From positions 1 to 64,000 of the forward strand of contig DIYH01000027.1 in NCBI GenBank assembly GCA_002435755.1: a stretch of 64,000 bases of DNA, written 5' to 3'. Below the pieces are notes generated by a model, which ran no database searches, was not told where the DNA came from, and was given only the letters and a program-made list of their open reading frames with translations. Positions within the stretch are counted from its first letter, which is position 1; the number at the start of each line of letters is the position of its first letter. Below are positions 41,774 through 50,953 of this stretch, one piece after another. This DNA comes from Flammeovirgaceae bacterium UBA6059 (GTDB lineage: Bacteria; Bacteroidota; Bacteroidia; Cytophagales; Cyclobacteriaceae). A program made the position numbers and the translations under genes.

Positions 41774-43477
41774 ATGAGACTTACATTTTCAAGAATCTTT
41801 CTAGTGGCAATCCTGGCGCTTACCCGCTTAAGTGGTAGCCAGGCCCAGCCATCTGACATTCCTTCTCAGGAGGAGATGGAAGCAGTTTTCGAGCAATTTA
41901 ATGATCCGGAAGCTCCGGGTATAGCAGCGGCTGTCATGTACCAAGGAGAGGTCGTATTTAGGAAGACCTTTGGCAAAGCCAATCTCGAATCAGGAAATTC
42001 GATTGCACAAGACACTCCATTCCAACTGGCAGAGATGAGTGCTCAATTCACTGCATATGGAGCGCTACTGCTGGAAGAATCAGGCGAAATAGCTCTGGAT
42101 GACGACATCAGCGAGTATTTCGATGACCTACCAGAACATATGGCGCCAATCAAAATCAGACACTTATTGAGCCATAGTCACGGTTTGCATGATATCCGGC
42201 CCCTTCGTTGGCTAGCTGGTTGGTCTGTAGCTGATGTATTCACCCAGGAGGACGCACTTGGACTTATTTTCAGCCAGGAGAAATTAGACTTTGAACCAGG
42301 AACAAGTTTTACTTTCAGTGATACGGGCATTATACTCCTGGCAGAGATCATCAAGCGTAAGACTGGTAAGTCCCTCAACGAATATGCGCAAGAGGCTATC
42401 TTCAGACCCCTAGGTATGAACAACACCTCCTACGTCAGCAACGCGAATATGATATCAGATACTCGTGCTAGGGCCTACAGTTCAGCTGGTGATGGATATG
42501 AACTGCTAGCTCACACTTACAGGATTGAAGGCCCGATGAATGTATTCAGTTCTATAGAAGACCTGATGATATGGGATAAGCACCTGAGAGATAGAACTCT
42601 CGGCGGTCCAGACCTTCATGACAAGTTAGCTATTGTGGTCACCTTGGAGGATGGCACACCATTTAACCAACCTGCCGGCCAGTTTACATATGGTCAACGA
42701 TTCATTCACAAAGAGCGAGGCATACCTGAGTTTTATCAGACGGGATATCACGCCGGGTTTGCTACCGCAATATGGCGATTTGCGAGCCAGGACTTTACGG
42801 TAGTGACACTTACCAATACTGGTGACACCTACACTGGCTACCTTGGAAATCAGATGGCCTACCTCTTTTTAGAAGATAAATTTATCGAGCCAGCTAGCAC
42901 AGACTACACCAAACTTGGAGGGCCAAAACTAAGCTTAAAGGATCTTGAAGCTTATACAGGTACCTACTGGGATGAGTTAGGCGGGCTTGCAAGGACTGTT
43001 GAGCTAGTGGATGACACATTGCGATATGTAAGAGGGTCCGGTAACTCTACAGCTTTGATACCTAGTGGAAAGCATGAGTTCCAAATGATGTATCCATATG
43101 ATGATAAGGTGTATGTGAACTTCTCAGGTAACCCGGGAAGCCGTGTGATGGGTTACCTAAATGGTGAGGCGGATTTAATACCGCTCAACCAATATGAACC
43201 TGCTAGTCCTTCTGTTGACGAACTATCATCACTTATTGGCACTTACTATTGCAAGGCGACAGATACTTCCTGGGACATGACACTTCAGGAAGATCAACTT
43301 GTACTGAGCAATGTAAAAATTGGCTCTGCCACGCTAAGTCCTATCATGAAAGACCTCTTTTCAGGAGATCAATGGTCACTGAGAGCACTAAAGTTTTTAC
43401 GCTCAGATTCAGGAGAGATCAGTGGTTTTGAAGTGAGTTATGAGCACATCAGAAGCTTGATATTCGAGAAAGTGTAG
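41774..43477 (+). CDS. Serine-hydrolase (class C beta-lactamase fold) pseudoenzyme
   Basis: 567 residues from ATG 41774, which starts a signal peptide (ending GSQAQ near residue 25); the open frame goes back to 41663. The fold is the PF00144 penicillin-binding/beta-lactamase type (GIAAAVMYQGEVVFRKTFGK; RHLLSHSHGLHDIRP; GKSLNEYAQEAIFRPLGMNN). The catalytic residues are changed: S-x-x-K reads E87-M-S-A90, Y-x-N reads F181-S-D183, and the HxG-type third motif reads QTGYHAG. It is therefore probably inactive. The C-terminal part (from about 380) holds a DUF3471-like lipocalin-type domain pair. Co-transcribed with the DJ-1-like lipoprotein. Confidence 0.9.
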   Translation: MRLTFSRIFLVAILALTRLSGSQAQPSDIPSQEEMEAVFEQFNDPEAPGIAAAVMYQGEVVFRKTFGKANLESGNSIAQDTPFQLAEMSAQFTAYGALLLEESGEIALDDDISEYFDDLPEHMAPIKIRHLLSHSHGLHDIRPLRWLAGWSVADVFTQEDALGLIFSQEKLDFEPGTSFTFSDTGIILLAEIIKRKTGKSLNEYAQEAIFRPLGMNNTSYVSNANMISDTRARAYSSAGDGYELLAHTYRIEGPMNVFSSIEDLMIWDKHLRDRTLGGPDLHDKLAIVVTLEDGTPFNQPAGQFTYGQRFIHKERGIPEFYQTGYHAGFATAIWRFASQDFTVVTLTNTGDTYTGYLGNQMAYLFLEDKFIEPASTDYTKLGGPKLSLKDLEAYTGTYWDELGGLARTVELVDDTLRYVRGSGNSTALIPSGKHEFQMMYPYDDKVYVNFSGNPGSRVMGYLNGEADLIPLNQYEPASPSVDELSSLIGTYYCKATDTSWDMTLQEDQLVLSNVKIGSATLSPIMKDLFSGDQWSLRALKFLRSDSGEISGFEVSYEHIRSLIFEKV

Positions 43478-43486
43478 CATTGAGTT

Positions 43487-43523
43487 AAAGGCTTACGAAG
43501 TATCAATCACCTCGTAAGCCTTT
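43487..43523. terminator. Bidirectional terminator hairpin
   Basis: Perfect 12-bp stem AAAGGCTTACGA / TCGTAAGCCTTT followed by TT, between the convergent serine-hydrolase-like gene and the S41 peptidase gene. Confidence 0.85.
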
Positions 43524-43534
43524 TTAACAATTTC

Positions 43535-44545
43535 TTAATTAGCCTTAGCCAGCTCTATAGCTCTATCGAGAATCGGGTCAACACCGTTCGCCACGTCCTG
43601 GGGTGTTTGCTCAACAAAGATATCTGGTGCCAGTCCGTTTTCGACGATGAACCCATCAGGCAATGACAGTATCGTACTGGAGTAATTGAAAGCCCAGCCG
43701 TTGGGTAACTCTGCGCCAGCAGGTACTCCCCCTCCCCCTCCGGTGAAGTCACCTATCTGAGTGACTTGGGGCACTGCTTTCATCATGGCCGTGAAGAGGT
43801 TCGCGGCACTGTAAACATTACGGTTAGTCAACAGATAGACCGGTTTGTTCCATTTTACGACATTATTCTTAGTGTTAGCATAGATTTCCTCGAGCTCGGA
43901 GAATTCATCTGGGCCAGGGCCACTTTTGAACTGGTGATTGTAAACATGTGTCCTTCTGGAAATCAGGCGCTCAATCATACGAAAGGCGTACTGTGGATCT
44001 CCACCTTCATTGTTCCTAATATCGATGATCAGGGCTGGCAAGTCTTCAAAGCGCGACAAGACAAAATCAAGATCATCATCGGTAACGGATGCCACAAACG
44101 AGCCATAGTAAATGTATCCCACACCTTGTATCTCCCTATTGACGAGAAATCCTGTAATACGGTAGTCTTTTTCCCAGTACACGCGTTCCAGCATGTCTCT
44201 GTCAAAATTCTGCGGATAATCGAGGTAGAGATCCGGGAACCTTACAATATCAAAATCGGACCTCAGATTGACATGCCCATCTTCCAGTATACGAAGCATG
44301 TCTTTCATAATATCAAAGAGCTCCACGTCATTAGTAGATTGAGACACTAGGGGGCGATACTCATCATAGACCGAGTCCCAATCGATATTCTTATATTCAA
44401 AGAAGGAGTACCGTTCGTTCATAATCCTCCATAGAATGTCAAAGTTGGTGACGGGATCATTGGATGGGTTCTTTTCGATAAGCACTTCTTCACACGCAGC
44501 GAATGAGATAAGTACTCCAAAACAGATGTATAGTATTTGTTTCAT
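43535..44545 (-). CDS. S41-family (C-terminal-processing) peptidase lipoprotein
   Basis: A 336-residue lipoprotein: lipobox SFAACEEV with Cys near residue 19. A helical N-domain (DILWRIMNERYSFFEYKNID) is followed by the S41 core: LPALIIDIRNNEGGDPQYAF and KPVYLLTNRNVYSAANLFTA with the predicted catalytic Ser in VYSAA. There is no clear PDZ domain, as in tricorn-core-like or interphotoreceptor-retinoid-binding-type members. It likely cleaves peptides in the periplasm or at the surface. Monocistronic, with a terminator downstream. Confidence 0.9.
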   Translation of the reverse strand: MKQILYICFGVLISFAACEEVLIEKNPSNDPVTNFDILWRIMNERYSFFEYKNIDWDSVYDEYRPLVSQSTNDVELFDIMKDMLRILEDGHVNLRSDFDIVRFPDLYLDYPQNFDRDMLERVYWEKDYRITGFLVNREIQGVGYIYYGSFVASVTDDDLDFVLSRFEDLPALIIDIRNNEGGDPQYAFRMIERLISRRTHVYNHQFKSGPGPDEFSELEEIYANTKNNVVKWNKPVYLLTNRNVYSAANLFTAMMKAVPQVTQIGDFTGGGGGVPAGAELPNGWAFNYSSTILSLPDGFIVENGLAPDIFVEQTPQDVANGVDPILDRAIELAKAN

Positions 44546-44637
44546 GTGTATTGTTCGTTTTTAGGGTCACATGGAATTCGCATGAATGAGATCATCTACC
44601 TATTTGGCGTCTAACACAGTCATGCTCATTTCACAGT

Positions 44638-45444
44638 TTAGTAATTGAAGTATCTTGAAAATGTAATAGTGTGAGTGGCGACATTCAGCTGGTGCACCCT
44701 ATTGTAGCTGTAGTAGTCCCACTGATAGGCTAGGCCCATCAGATTACCTGTTCGCAGTTTGTAGAGTAGCTCCACTTTAGACACCATTCTGAAATAGCTA
44801 CCAAAAGAGCTAAGTCCATGCTCCTCTATCCGTTCGCCAAAGAACTTGGCTTCCGGGTTGACAAAATTGTAGACCGATACATAATTGGGTCTCATCGCCA
44901 GTGACATGATCGGCAGGCCAAGCGAGTATCTCAACAGAAAATCCCTTTGTTTCCATCGAAAGCTACGTTGTAAACCTCCCTCCACAGTCAGAGATGTGAA
45001 TGAGTCAAAAGGCAGTATGCTGTTATCAAGCTGACTATGAAGCCTGGCATTATTGAGTGTCCTAATACCTCCTCCAAGAAACACCTCATTGCCCGTACCG
45101 AAACCCGTGAGATGTCGGAGATAGCGGTAATCAAAATTGAACCCAAAGTTCATGGCCTTACCTCTTTTTGATTGTTCGAAGTAGGACGACCTTAGGCCAC
45201 CTAGACCCAGTGAAACATCAATGGTCCTCCAGTGCTTAGCAGTATATTTTTGAAGACTTGGATTTACTCTCAAACTTGTACCTCCATATCTAACAGGAGA
45301 CATTGCTTCGTCCCAGACCGTTTGCAAAGACAGTCCAAGACCTGTCACCCAATGACGACCATATTTCATAGAGAGTGAATCACCATTCGCCTTGATCATA
45401 AAGGATACCAGGGTGAAAGCGAAGATTAGAATAGTTCTTTTCAT
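44638..45444 (-). CDS. Outer-membrane-like beta protein, unknown
   Basis: 268 residues from the ATG at 45444, which opens a signal peptide (MKRTILIFAFTLVSFMIKAN); the frame extends to 45558. The mature chain is beta-rich with aromatic and Gly residues in alternation (LSLGLGGLRSSYFEQSKRGK; GFNFDYRYLRHLTGFGTGNE; FLLRYSLGLPIMSLAMRPNY) and ends ITFSRYFNY. It may be a small outer-membrane barrel. The family is not one I recognise. Confidence 0.7.
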   Translation of the reverse strand: MKRTILIFAFTLVSFMIKANGDSLSMKYGRHWVTGLGLSLQTVWDEAMSPVRYGGTSLRVNPSLQKYTAKHWRTIDVSLGLGGLRSSYFEQSKRGKAMNFGFNFDYRYLRHLTGFGTGNEVFLGGGIRTLNNARLHSQLDNSILPFDSFTSLTVEGGLQRSFRWKQRDFLLRYSLGLPIMSLAMRPNYVSVYNFVNPEAKFFGERIEEHGLSSFGSYFRMVSKVELLYKLRTGNLMGLAYQWDYYSYNRVHQLNVATHTITFSRYFNY

Positions 45445-45633
45445 TTGGTTTTTTGATTGTTCGAGATCAAAGTATGACCAAGTCACAATAAGGTTGCATG
45501 GAGATATTTTTTTAGTGACTATCACAATCTTTATGAACCAGGGACCGCTAAGTGACATATGGTATTTTTATTCTTAGAGATTGCACAAAATCGAGAATTT
45601 TGCCTCATTTTAGTAGTCAGCTCTGGAAACGAA

Positions 45634-45658
45634 GATGATTGCATAACCCACAATCATC
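45634..45658. other. Hairpin in the leader of the 45.7-51 kb operon
   Basis: GATGATTG / CAATCATC, an 8-bp perfect inverted repeat with a 9-base loop, 57 bases before the first start codon. A second small repeat (CAAAAT...ATTTTG) lies upstream near 45585-45602. These may be operator or attenuator elements; no promoter consensus is clear. Confidence 0.4.
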
Positions 45659-45714
45659 AGCTGAGAAAATCAACCGAAAAATGTAGGGCCTAATGAGCCT
45701 CAAGTGACTAATCC

Positions 45715-46626
45715 ATGATTTGGAACACCCTATTACATATTAAGGAAGGTATCTGCACCTGGCTGGACAGCAACTTGCCAGGCTCATATGTGATCAGTTG
45801 CGAAGGATGGAATATCACATTGTCTCACGGTGACAATCAAGCAGCTGTTTTCGTCAAGTTTGAAGACAGTCATTGCTCTGAATCCGCTATCTTCTCATCT
45901 GAGCGTCCGTTTCATATTACTACTGTAAGCAACACCCTTCTCAAGGGTGAAGAGCTAAACTTAACGCTACTATATATGCCTTATGCATTGCTCTCCTACT
46001 TTGGCAGGAAGAATAGGCGGTGCTACTCGGTGACACATTTCGCCCAGACGTTGGATGGTAGAATAGCCTCAGCATCAGGAGATAGTAAGTGGATTGGTAA
46101 TGAAGAAAACCTCATTCATGCACATCGTATGAGAGCACTTTGCGATAGCATAGTAGTGGGTGCAAGAACTGTAGAAATAGACAACCCAAGGCTAAATGTC
46201 CGTCTTGTAAACGGTGCTAATCCAGTTAAAGTAGTTATAGGTGGTAAAGATCTTGAGCGTAGTGCCTATCACGCCTATGACGAGACCTCTATTACTTTCT
46301 GTGAAGAAGATAATGATCATGATAATGCGGATTACTCTGTAAACGATAAGAAGCAGTACAAACCTGGTCAAATACTGGCTCAACTGAGAGATAACAACTG
46401 CTATTCAGCCTATATCGAAGGTGGGTCTAATACCTCTTCCCAGTTCTTCAAAGATCAATGCATTGATCAGGTACAAATACACATCTCTCCTAAGATACTT
46501 GGCTCGGGAGTGACTGGTTTTAATTTCGATGGTGTTGAGAATATGGAGCAAGTGTTGCAATTCGACCCTTTTGATTTTGTGAGGGTCGGTGATCACGTCA
46601 TGTTCGTAGGAGAGCCTAAGAGATGA
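45715..46626 (+). CDS. RibD-type (dihydrofolate-reductase-fold) reductase with extra N-domain
   Basis: A 303-residue protein. From about residue 104 it is a RibD C-terminal reductase: HFAQTLDGRIASASGDSKWI, then HAHRMRALCDSIVVGARTVE with the conserved Asp-Asn-Pro region IDNPRLNVR, and YIEGGSNTSSQFFKDQCIDQ with the glycine-rich NADPH loop. The deaminase half of bifunctional RibD is absent; the first 100 residues form an unknown domain. In riboflavin synthesis this fold reduces a ribosylaminopyrimidine; here, next to a PTPS-like gene, it more likely acts on a pterin- or pyrimidine-like compound. It heads the plus-strand operon; the next ATG overlaps its stop by 4 bases. Confidence 0.88.
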   Translation: MIWNTLLHIKEGICTWLDSNLPGSYVISCEGWNITLSHGDNQAAVFVKFEDSHCSESAIFSSERPFHITTVSNTLLKGEELNLTLLYMPYALLSYFGRKNRRCYSVTHFAQTLDGRIASASGDSKWIGNEENLIHAHRMRALCDSIVVGARTVEIDNPRLNVRLVNGANPVKVVIGGKDLERSAYHAYDETSITFCEEDNDHDNADYSVNDKKQYKPGQILAQLRDNNCYSAYIEGGSNTSSQFFKDQCIDQVQIHISPKILGSGVTGFNFDGVENMEQVLQFDPFDFVRVGDHVMFVGEPKR

Positions 46627-47582
46627 GTACCTATCGGGAATTATGGCACAACACCTCTGCTAGCTATCATAAGGAGGTAGTAAGTGATGGAGAGGAAATA
46701 GTAGTTAAGGCCAAGTATTCGCTGATAAGTGCAGGCACAGAGAGGAGCATGATCACTTCTCTCTCCTTGTCAAAAGCTACTGCCGAAAGAATGCGCGTAC
46801 CTTTTATGAAGGGACAGTTTGGACAGGATTTCACCTATGGCTATTCTCTGGTAGGAGAAGTAGTCAAAGGGCCAGCTCATTTAAACAATAAGTCCGTGCA
46901 TCTGCTACACCCACATCAGGAACTTGCATTTGTGGATGAGCATTCACTTCACCTTATTCCGGTAGGCATAGACCTTAAGCAGTCCACCCTGGCGAGTAAC
47001 CTGGAAACTGCTATCAATGCCATATGGGATGCACAAGTTGAGCTTGGAGATCGCGTAGTGATCGTAGGCTATGGCCTTATTGGGGCATTAATAGCCAAAC
47101 TTTGCCAATCGTCGATCGGCGTAGAAGTATTGGTATCGGAGGCAAATAAAGAGCGTGCCTCATTAGCCGAACTTCATGGTTTTCAGTTGTGCAACCAAGA
47201 CACTGAGGATATGGTAGATGTGGCATTTCATACAAGTGGATCAAGTGAAGGCCTACAGTTTTCGATTGACAAAGTCCGCAAAGAAGGTAAGGTGATCGAA
47301 CTGAGCTGGTACGGTGATCGAGAGGTGATCGTTCGGTTGGGAGACAGCTTTCACTATGACCGCAAGATGGTCATTAGCTCCCAGGTCAGCAGTATACCCA
47401 CCAGAAAGCATCAGATGTGGGACTACAAAAAAAGAAAAAAGCTCGTATTTGATCTGCTAGCGCAAATTGACTTCAGCCATCTCATTCAAAGATCAGTACC
47501 ATTCTCTGAAGCGCCAGTGTTTTTTAATGAACTAAGACAAAGCATGCCTTCTGAAATAGGAATTATGATTGACTATAACTAA
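46623..47582 (+). CDS. Zinc-free MDR (alcohol dehydrogenase-like) oxidoreductase
   Basis: A 319-residue medium-chain dehydrogenase. The N-terminal GroES-like domain carries VKAKYSLISAGTERSMITS, where the catalytic-zinc Cys of alcohol dehydrogenases is missing (S-A-G-T-E instead of C-G-T-D). The Rossmann motif is VVIVGYGLIGALIAKL near residue 140-155. The structural-zinc Cys lobe is also absent. It is annotated in relatives as 'zinc-binding alcohol dehydrogenase', a name its residues do not support. It lies between the RibD-like and PTPS-like genes, with the ATG overlapping the former, and probably reduces or oxidises the same intermediate. Confidence 0.88.
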   Translation: MSTYRELWHNTSASYHKEVVSDGEEIVVKAKYSLISAGTERSMITSLSLSKATAERMRVPFMKGQFGQDFTYGYSLVGEVVKGPAHLNNKSVHLLHPHQELAFVDEHSLHLIPVGIDLKQSTLASNLETAINAIWDAQVELGDRVVIVGYGLIGALIAKLCQSSIGVEVLVSEANKERASLAELHGFQLCNQDTEDMVDVAFHTSGSSEGLQFSIDKVRKEGKVIELSWYGDREVIVRLGDSFHYDRKMVISSQVSSIPTRKHQMWDYKKRKKLVFDLLAQIDFSHLIQRSVPFSEAPVFFNELRQSMPSEIGIMIDYN

Positions 47583-47587
47583 TAAAT

Positions 47588-47953
47588 ATGTATTCAGTAC
47601 TTGTAAAAGAGCATATCATGATTGCTCATTCTTTACCTGATCCATTTTTCGGACCCGCAGCTAACATGCATGGTGCCACGTATGTTGTTGACGCAGTATT
47701 CATGAGCGATACACTTAATGACAAAAATGTAGTGATTGATATAGGAGAAGCTGCCCGGATACTCAAAGATGTACTTGCTCCCCTTGGCTATCAGAATTTG
47801 GATGACCTACCTCAATTTACCGGGAAACTGACCACTACCGAGTTTCTGGCCGCTTACATCCATGGTGAGATCAAGTCTAAGATCGATAAAGATCTGAAAC
47901 TTCGAATCACTCTCCATGAATCACATGTAGCTTCTGCAAGCTATGAAGATTGA
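47588..47953 (+). CDS. 6-pyruvoyltetrahydropterin synthase-fold protein, altered metal site
   Basis: A 121-residue PTPS/QueD-fold protein. The family's zinc ligands are a His in the first strand and two in an H-G-H motif; here H14 and H28 are present but the third reads Ala (MHGATY, A30). The catalytic Cys that normally lies six residues before H-G-H is absent (GPAANMHG). DKNVVIDIGEAARILKDVL and NLDDLPQFTGKLTTTEFLAA keep the general shape, and a Glu-x-His is near the end (LHESHVASASY). It therefore belongs to a variant subfamily with probably different chemistry. It follows the MDR gene by 5 bases and overlaps the glycosyltransferase. Confidence 0.9.
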   Translation: MYSVLVKEHIMIAHSLPDPFFGPAANMHGATYVVDAVFMSDTLNDKNVVIDIGEAARILKDVLAPLGYQNLDDLPQFTGKLTTTEFLAAYIHGEIKSKIDKDLKLRITLHESHVASASYED

Positions 47954-48945
47954 TGTGCGCGAAACTTGTCATATTGACCACTCATTTTGGTACCAACTTT
48001 TCCGGAGGGTCTACTGCCACTTGTGAGATTTTCATTCGGCTCGAAAAGCATTTTGATGATATCATAATTTTCGGAACTGAGATAGGTCAACACTCATTTA
48101 ATAGTTTACATTTCAAACAGTATCACAATAGTCAGGAGCTTCGTAGCTTGATTAGCAAGTACAACTCCAATAAGACCAAGTTTTACGGTGACTTTTACAA
48201 TGCAGTAGCTTTTGCAGCTGAGCAAGTTCCGTTCTATTTTACCTATCATGACAATTGGCCAGAACTCGCAGATACTTCATTTGATCATTGGGTAGATGGT
48301 TTTAAATACATGCGAGCCTATGAAAAGATCTTTAATTCTGCCCAACACGTGTTCACCGTTTCCGAGTTCAAGAGAAAACAGATTGCAAAGTACACGTCTG
48401 AAGTTTCATTGGTAAGAAATGGATTTCATAAGACTCATGAACTAGAAGGAGGTCTACCAACCAATCGTCAAAATATACTTATGGTCGGGAACATCGATGA
48501 CCGCAAATACCAGAAAGCCCTGGAGCTGTTCAACCAGTGGAACCCAGAATGCAAGGTCGACATTTATGGAAGAGTGATTGATAAAGACCTTGCTGATGGA
48601 TTAGACAGTTTTCCGTGTGTTTCAATTAAAGGGTTTGTGGAGGAAGTACCATACCATCAGTATCGCCTACTACTTCACACCTCACTGATGGAAAACCTCC
48701 CTATTACATTTTGTGAGGCCATCTACAGCAAAACACCAGTAGTCGCTTTTGATGTTGGCGGATGCGAAGAAGTCATCACATCAGACACTGGTGTACTGAT
48801 TGAGCCATATGACCTGGAAGAATTGAAAAAACAGGTGATATATGCTTACAATTCGTATGAACAGTTCAACTTGAAAAGCAACATTTTGTCAGAATTCGAC
48901 TGGGAAAGGGCGGCCATAGCGTATCAAAAAATAATCCTGAATTGA
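47953..48945 (+). CDS. GT4-type glycosyltransferase
   Basis: About 330 residues from ATG 47953, which shares its A with the PTPS stop (TGATG). GT-B fold: the donor-site domain begins ILMVGNIDDRKYQKALELF and contains VDIYGRVIDKDLADGLDSFP, LLLHTSLMENLPITFCEA and TPVVAFDVGGCEEVITSDTG, including the E-x7-E pair of retaining GT4 enzymes. The N-domain starts KLVILTTHFGTNFSGGSTAT. It should transfer a sugar from a nucleotide donor to a product of the adjacent genes; donor and acceptor are unknown. Confidence 0.92.
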   Translation: MCAKLVILTTHFGTNFSGGSTATCEIFIRLEKHFDDIIIFGTEIGQHSFNSLHFKQYHNSQELRSLISKYNSNKTKFYGDFYNAVAFAAEQVPFYFTYHDNWPELADTSFDHWVDGFKYMRAYEKIFNSAQHVFTVSEFKRKQIAKYTSEVSLVRNGFHKTHELEGGLPTNRQNILMVGNIDDRKYQKALELFNQWNPECKVDIYGRVIDKDLADGLDSFPCVSIKGFVEEVPYHQYRLLLHTSLMENLPITFCEAIYSKTPVVAFDVGGCEEVITSDTGVLIEPYDLEELKKQVIYAYNSYEQFNLKSNILSEFDWERAAIAYQKIILN

Positions 48946-49490
48946 TCATAAGCCTCATCATCATATCGATCTACCTGAGCTTTCTACTGGATTTTCTGGT
49001 ATGGCCAATCGATAGTGAGGCCTCAACTCAAAGTTTAACACAACGGACTTCAGGAGCACGGCTGTTCCTACTGTGGCTGGTTTTTATACTCAGTTTAGTT
49101 GGGTACATGGTGCCATTAGTCATCGCAATACTGAGATTTGGGGATCAGGATTTCAACTCAGTAGATGTTCTAGCCATATCTGGAGCGTTCATGGCTATAC
49201 TCGGTAGAGCTATCACCACCATCGGGGCTTTGACTTTAAGGTCAAACCTAGCAGTACTAAAGACCGCTTCTATTTTCTCGATTTCACGAAACCCTATCAG
49301 TCTGGGGATGCACATGACATTCATTGGACTGATTGTCATATGTGATGTATGGTGGCTACTTCTAGCCTTTGCTTTTTATGTAATTAACATTGATCTTAAA
49401 ATCACGCTTGAGGAAAAGGCATTAGCCGAAAAATTTGGGAAACCATATCTTGACTACAAATCAAAGACTTCAAAATATCTTTTGATATGA
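48942..49490 (+). CDS. Isoprenylcysteine methyltransferase-like membrane protein
   Basis: A 182-residue integral membrane protein with about four to five helices. It starts with TTG at 48942, overlapping the GT stop. The C-terminal segment SRNPISLGMHMTFIG, then LKITLEEKALAEKFGKPYLD with YKSKTSKY, is the ICMT/phospholipid-methyltransferase signature (R-x-P...EE..L...FG..Y..Y) that binds S-adenosylmethionine. It may methylate a lipid-linked or hydrophobic intermediate of the operon. The final ATGA overlaps the next gene. Confidence 0.88.
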   Translation: MIISLIIISIYLSFLLDFLVWPIDSEASTQSLTQRTSGARLFLLWLVFILSLVGYMVPLVIAILRFGDQDFNSVDVLAISGAFMAILGRAITTIGALTLRSNLAVLKTASIFSISRNPISLGMHMTFIGLIVICDVWWLLLAFAFYVINIDLKITLEEKALAEKFGKPYLDYKSKTSKYLLI

Positions 49491-50182
49491 TTGAACAGCA
49501 GGAAGAAATCAAGCAGTGGTTTGATCAAACATACAAGGAACGAGGGTTCGGGTATCTCCGACCGTTGAGTGCATATGAGATATTCGCAACATTGCTCAGC
49601 CCCCTGAAAGGTAAGATCCATCTTGATGTCGCCTGCGGTTTGGGCCTATTGCTCAAGACTTTTGATCAACATGGGGCAAAAGTTCATGGGGTTGATATCA
49701 GCACTGAAGCTATCCAAAAGGCCAAAGTGTTCTGTCCTAATGCTACTATCAATGAAGCCAATGCTGAGACTCTTCCATATGAAGATGGTTTCTTTGACAG
49801 TGTCACCTGTATTGGCTCTCTTGAGAGGATGCTAGATCGAGAAAAAGTTATAAGTGAGCAAGCCCGGGTAACCAAGCCTGACGGCAAACTTTGCTTCATG
49901 GTCAGAAATGCTGAAAACTTTACCTGGAACTATTTTCAGAAGCCTCTGGGCCTTGAAAATAAGAAAGGGCACCAAGATGCCCTTAATCTAGAAGCATGGT
50001 CAGCTCTTTTCAATTCATGTGGACTCCAAGTAGAGGGAATCTATCCAGACCACTGGCCTTACTATAGGCTATTGAAGACCATCACTCCCTGGAGAAATAT
50101 TGATACTACTAAAATCAGGAAGTTTCCAGGTAAAATGAAGCTAGCTTACGAATTCATATTTGTGCTAAGTAAGCATGGGTGA
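49487..50182 (+). CDS. Class I SAM methyltransferase (UbiE-like)
   Basis: A 231-residue methyltransferase. Motif I is KIHLDVACGLGLLLKTFDQH near residue 47, motif post-I VHGVDIS, and a later motif ETLPYEDGFFDSVTCIGSL fits the UbiE/COQ5 group. Only SAM binding can be predicted; the methyl acceptor is unknown. It overlaps the genes on both sides, so it is translated with the operon. Confidence 0.9.
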   Translation: MIEQQEEIKQWFDQTYKERGFGYLRPLSAYEIFATLLSPLKGKIHLDVACGLGLLLKTFDQHGAKVHGVDISTEAIQKAKVFCPNATINEANAETLPYEDGFFDSVTCIGSLERMLDREKVISEQARVTKPDGKLCFMVRNAENFTWNYFQKPLGLENKKGHQDALNLEAWSALFNSCGLQVEGIYPDHWPYYRLLKTITPWRNIDTTKIRKFPGKMKLAYEFIFVLSKHG

Positions 50183-50951
50183 AGTCAAAGAGATATATGA
50201 TCAACTCTTTCAATTTGAATCCAAAAAAAGATACGATGCTTATCCCATTCATAAGAAGCTCCAGTTAGAAGAGCACGATGATCTGATCGATTGGTTAATG
50301 GGTGAGATCAGCTTCGAAAAAACAGATGATGTCTGGGATGCGGGATGTGGAGTGGGATATAGTCTCATCAAGCTTGGGCCACAGATCAATAGCGGATATG
50401 GCTGCTCATTGAGTGACGAGGAAACTGCATACGCTAAAACTCAAGCCACCGCACAAGGTCTTAATGAAAAACTAAGGTTTGAAGTAGCCAGTTTTGATGA
50501 TAGCTCTACAAGACAATACGACAAGATCTTAATGATCGAATCGTTCAAGCATACCAATAACCTAGAGTTTACGCTTCGCAATGTTCTCTCCTGTCTTTCT
50601 CCGAAAGGAAAACTAATTATTGTTGATGATTTCGCGCAAGTCGAGAATAGTAGTGTTAAAGAACATCGAAAACTATGGTCGGCACCTAATTTTTGTAGTG
50701 TTGACCACCTCATTGAGTCGATTAAAAGTTTTGGAAACTTTAAAATTCGGTTCATAGATCTTACTGATAAAGTACCTATCAGAAACACACTCCTGCTTAA
50801 TACTTCCGTGTTGATCCTTAAGTTGATATCAAGAGTCAGCATGTGGCAATCACAAAATGTAAAAACCTATCTGGGAGGACTTCTTTTGGAACAGCTATAC
50901 TCAAGGCATCAGGTTGTCTACCAGGCGATCATCGCCGAGAGGAATAGTTGA
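50175..50951 (+). CDS. Class I SAM methyltransferase
   Basis: A 258-residue methyltransferase: motif I DDVWDAGCGVGYSLIKLG near residue 51, GYGCSLSDEETAYAKTQATA, FDDSSTRQYDKILMIESFKH and a long helical C-terminus. The shape resembles sterol/tocopherol-type or cyclopropane-synthase-like methyltransferases. It ends the plus-strand operon; the minus-strand operon's last gene stops 3 bases further on, with no terminator between. Confidence 0.9.
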   Translation: MGEVKEIYDQLFQFESKKRYDAYPIHKKLQLEEHDDLIDWLMGEISFEKTDDVWDAGCGVGYSLIKLGPQINSGYGCSLSDEETAYAKTQATAQGLNEKLRFEVASFDDSSTRQYDKILMIESFKHTNNLEFTLRNVLSCLSPKGKLIIVDDFAQVENSSVKEHRKLWSAPNFCSVDHLIESIKSFGNFKIRFIDLTDKVPIRNTLLLNTSVLILKLISRVSMWQSQNVKTYLGGLLLEQLYSRHQVVYQAIIAERNS

Positions 50952-50953
50952 AA

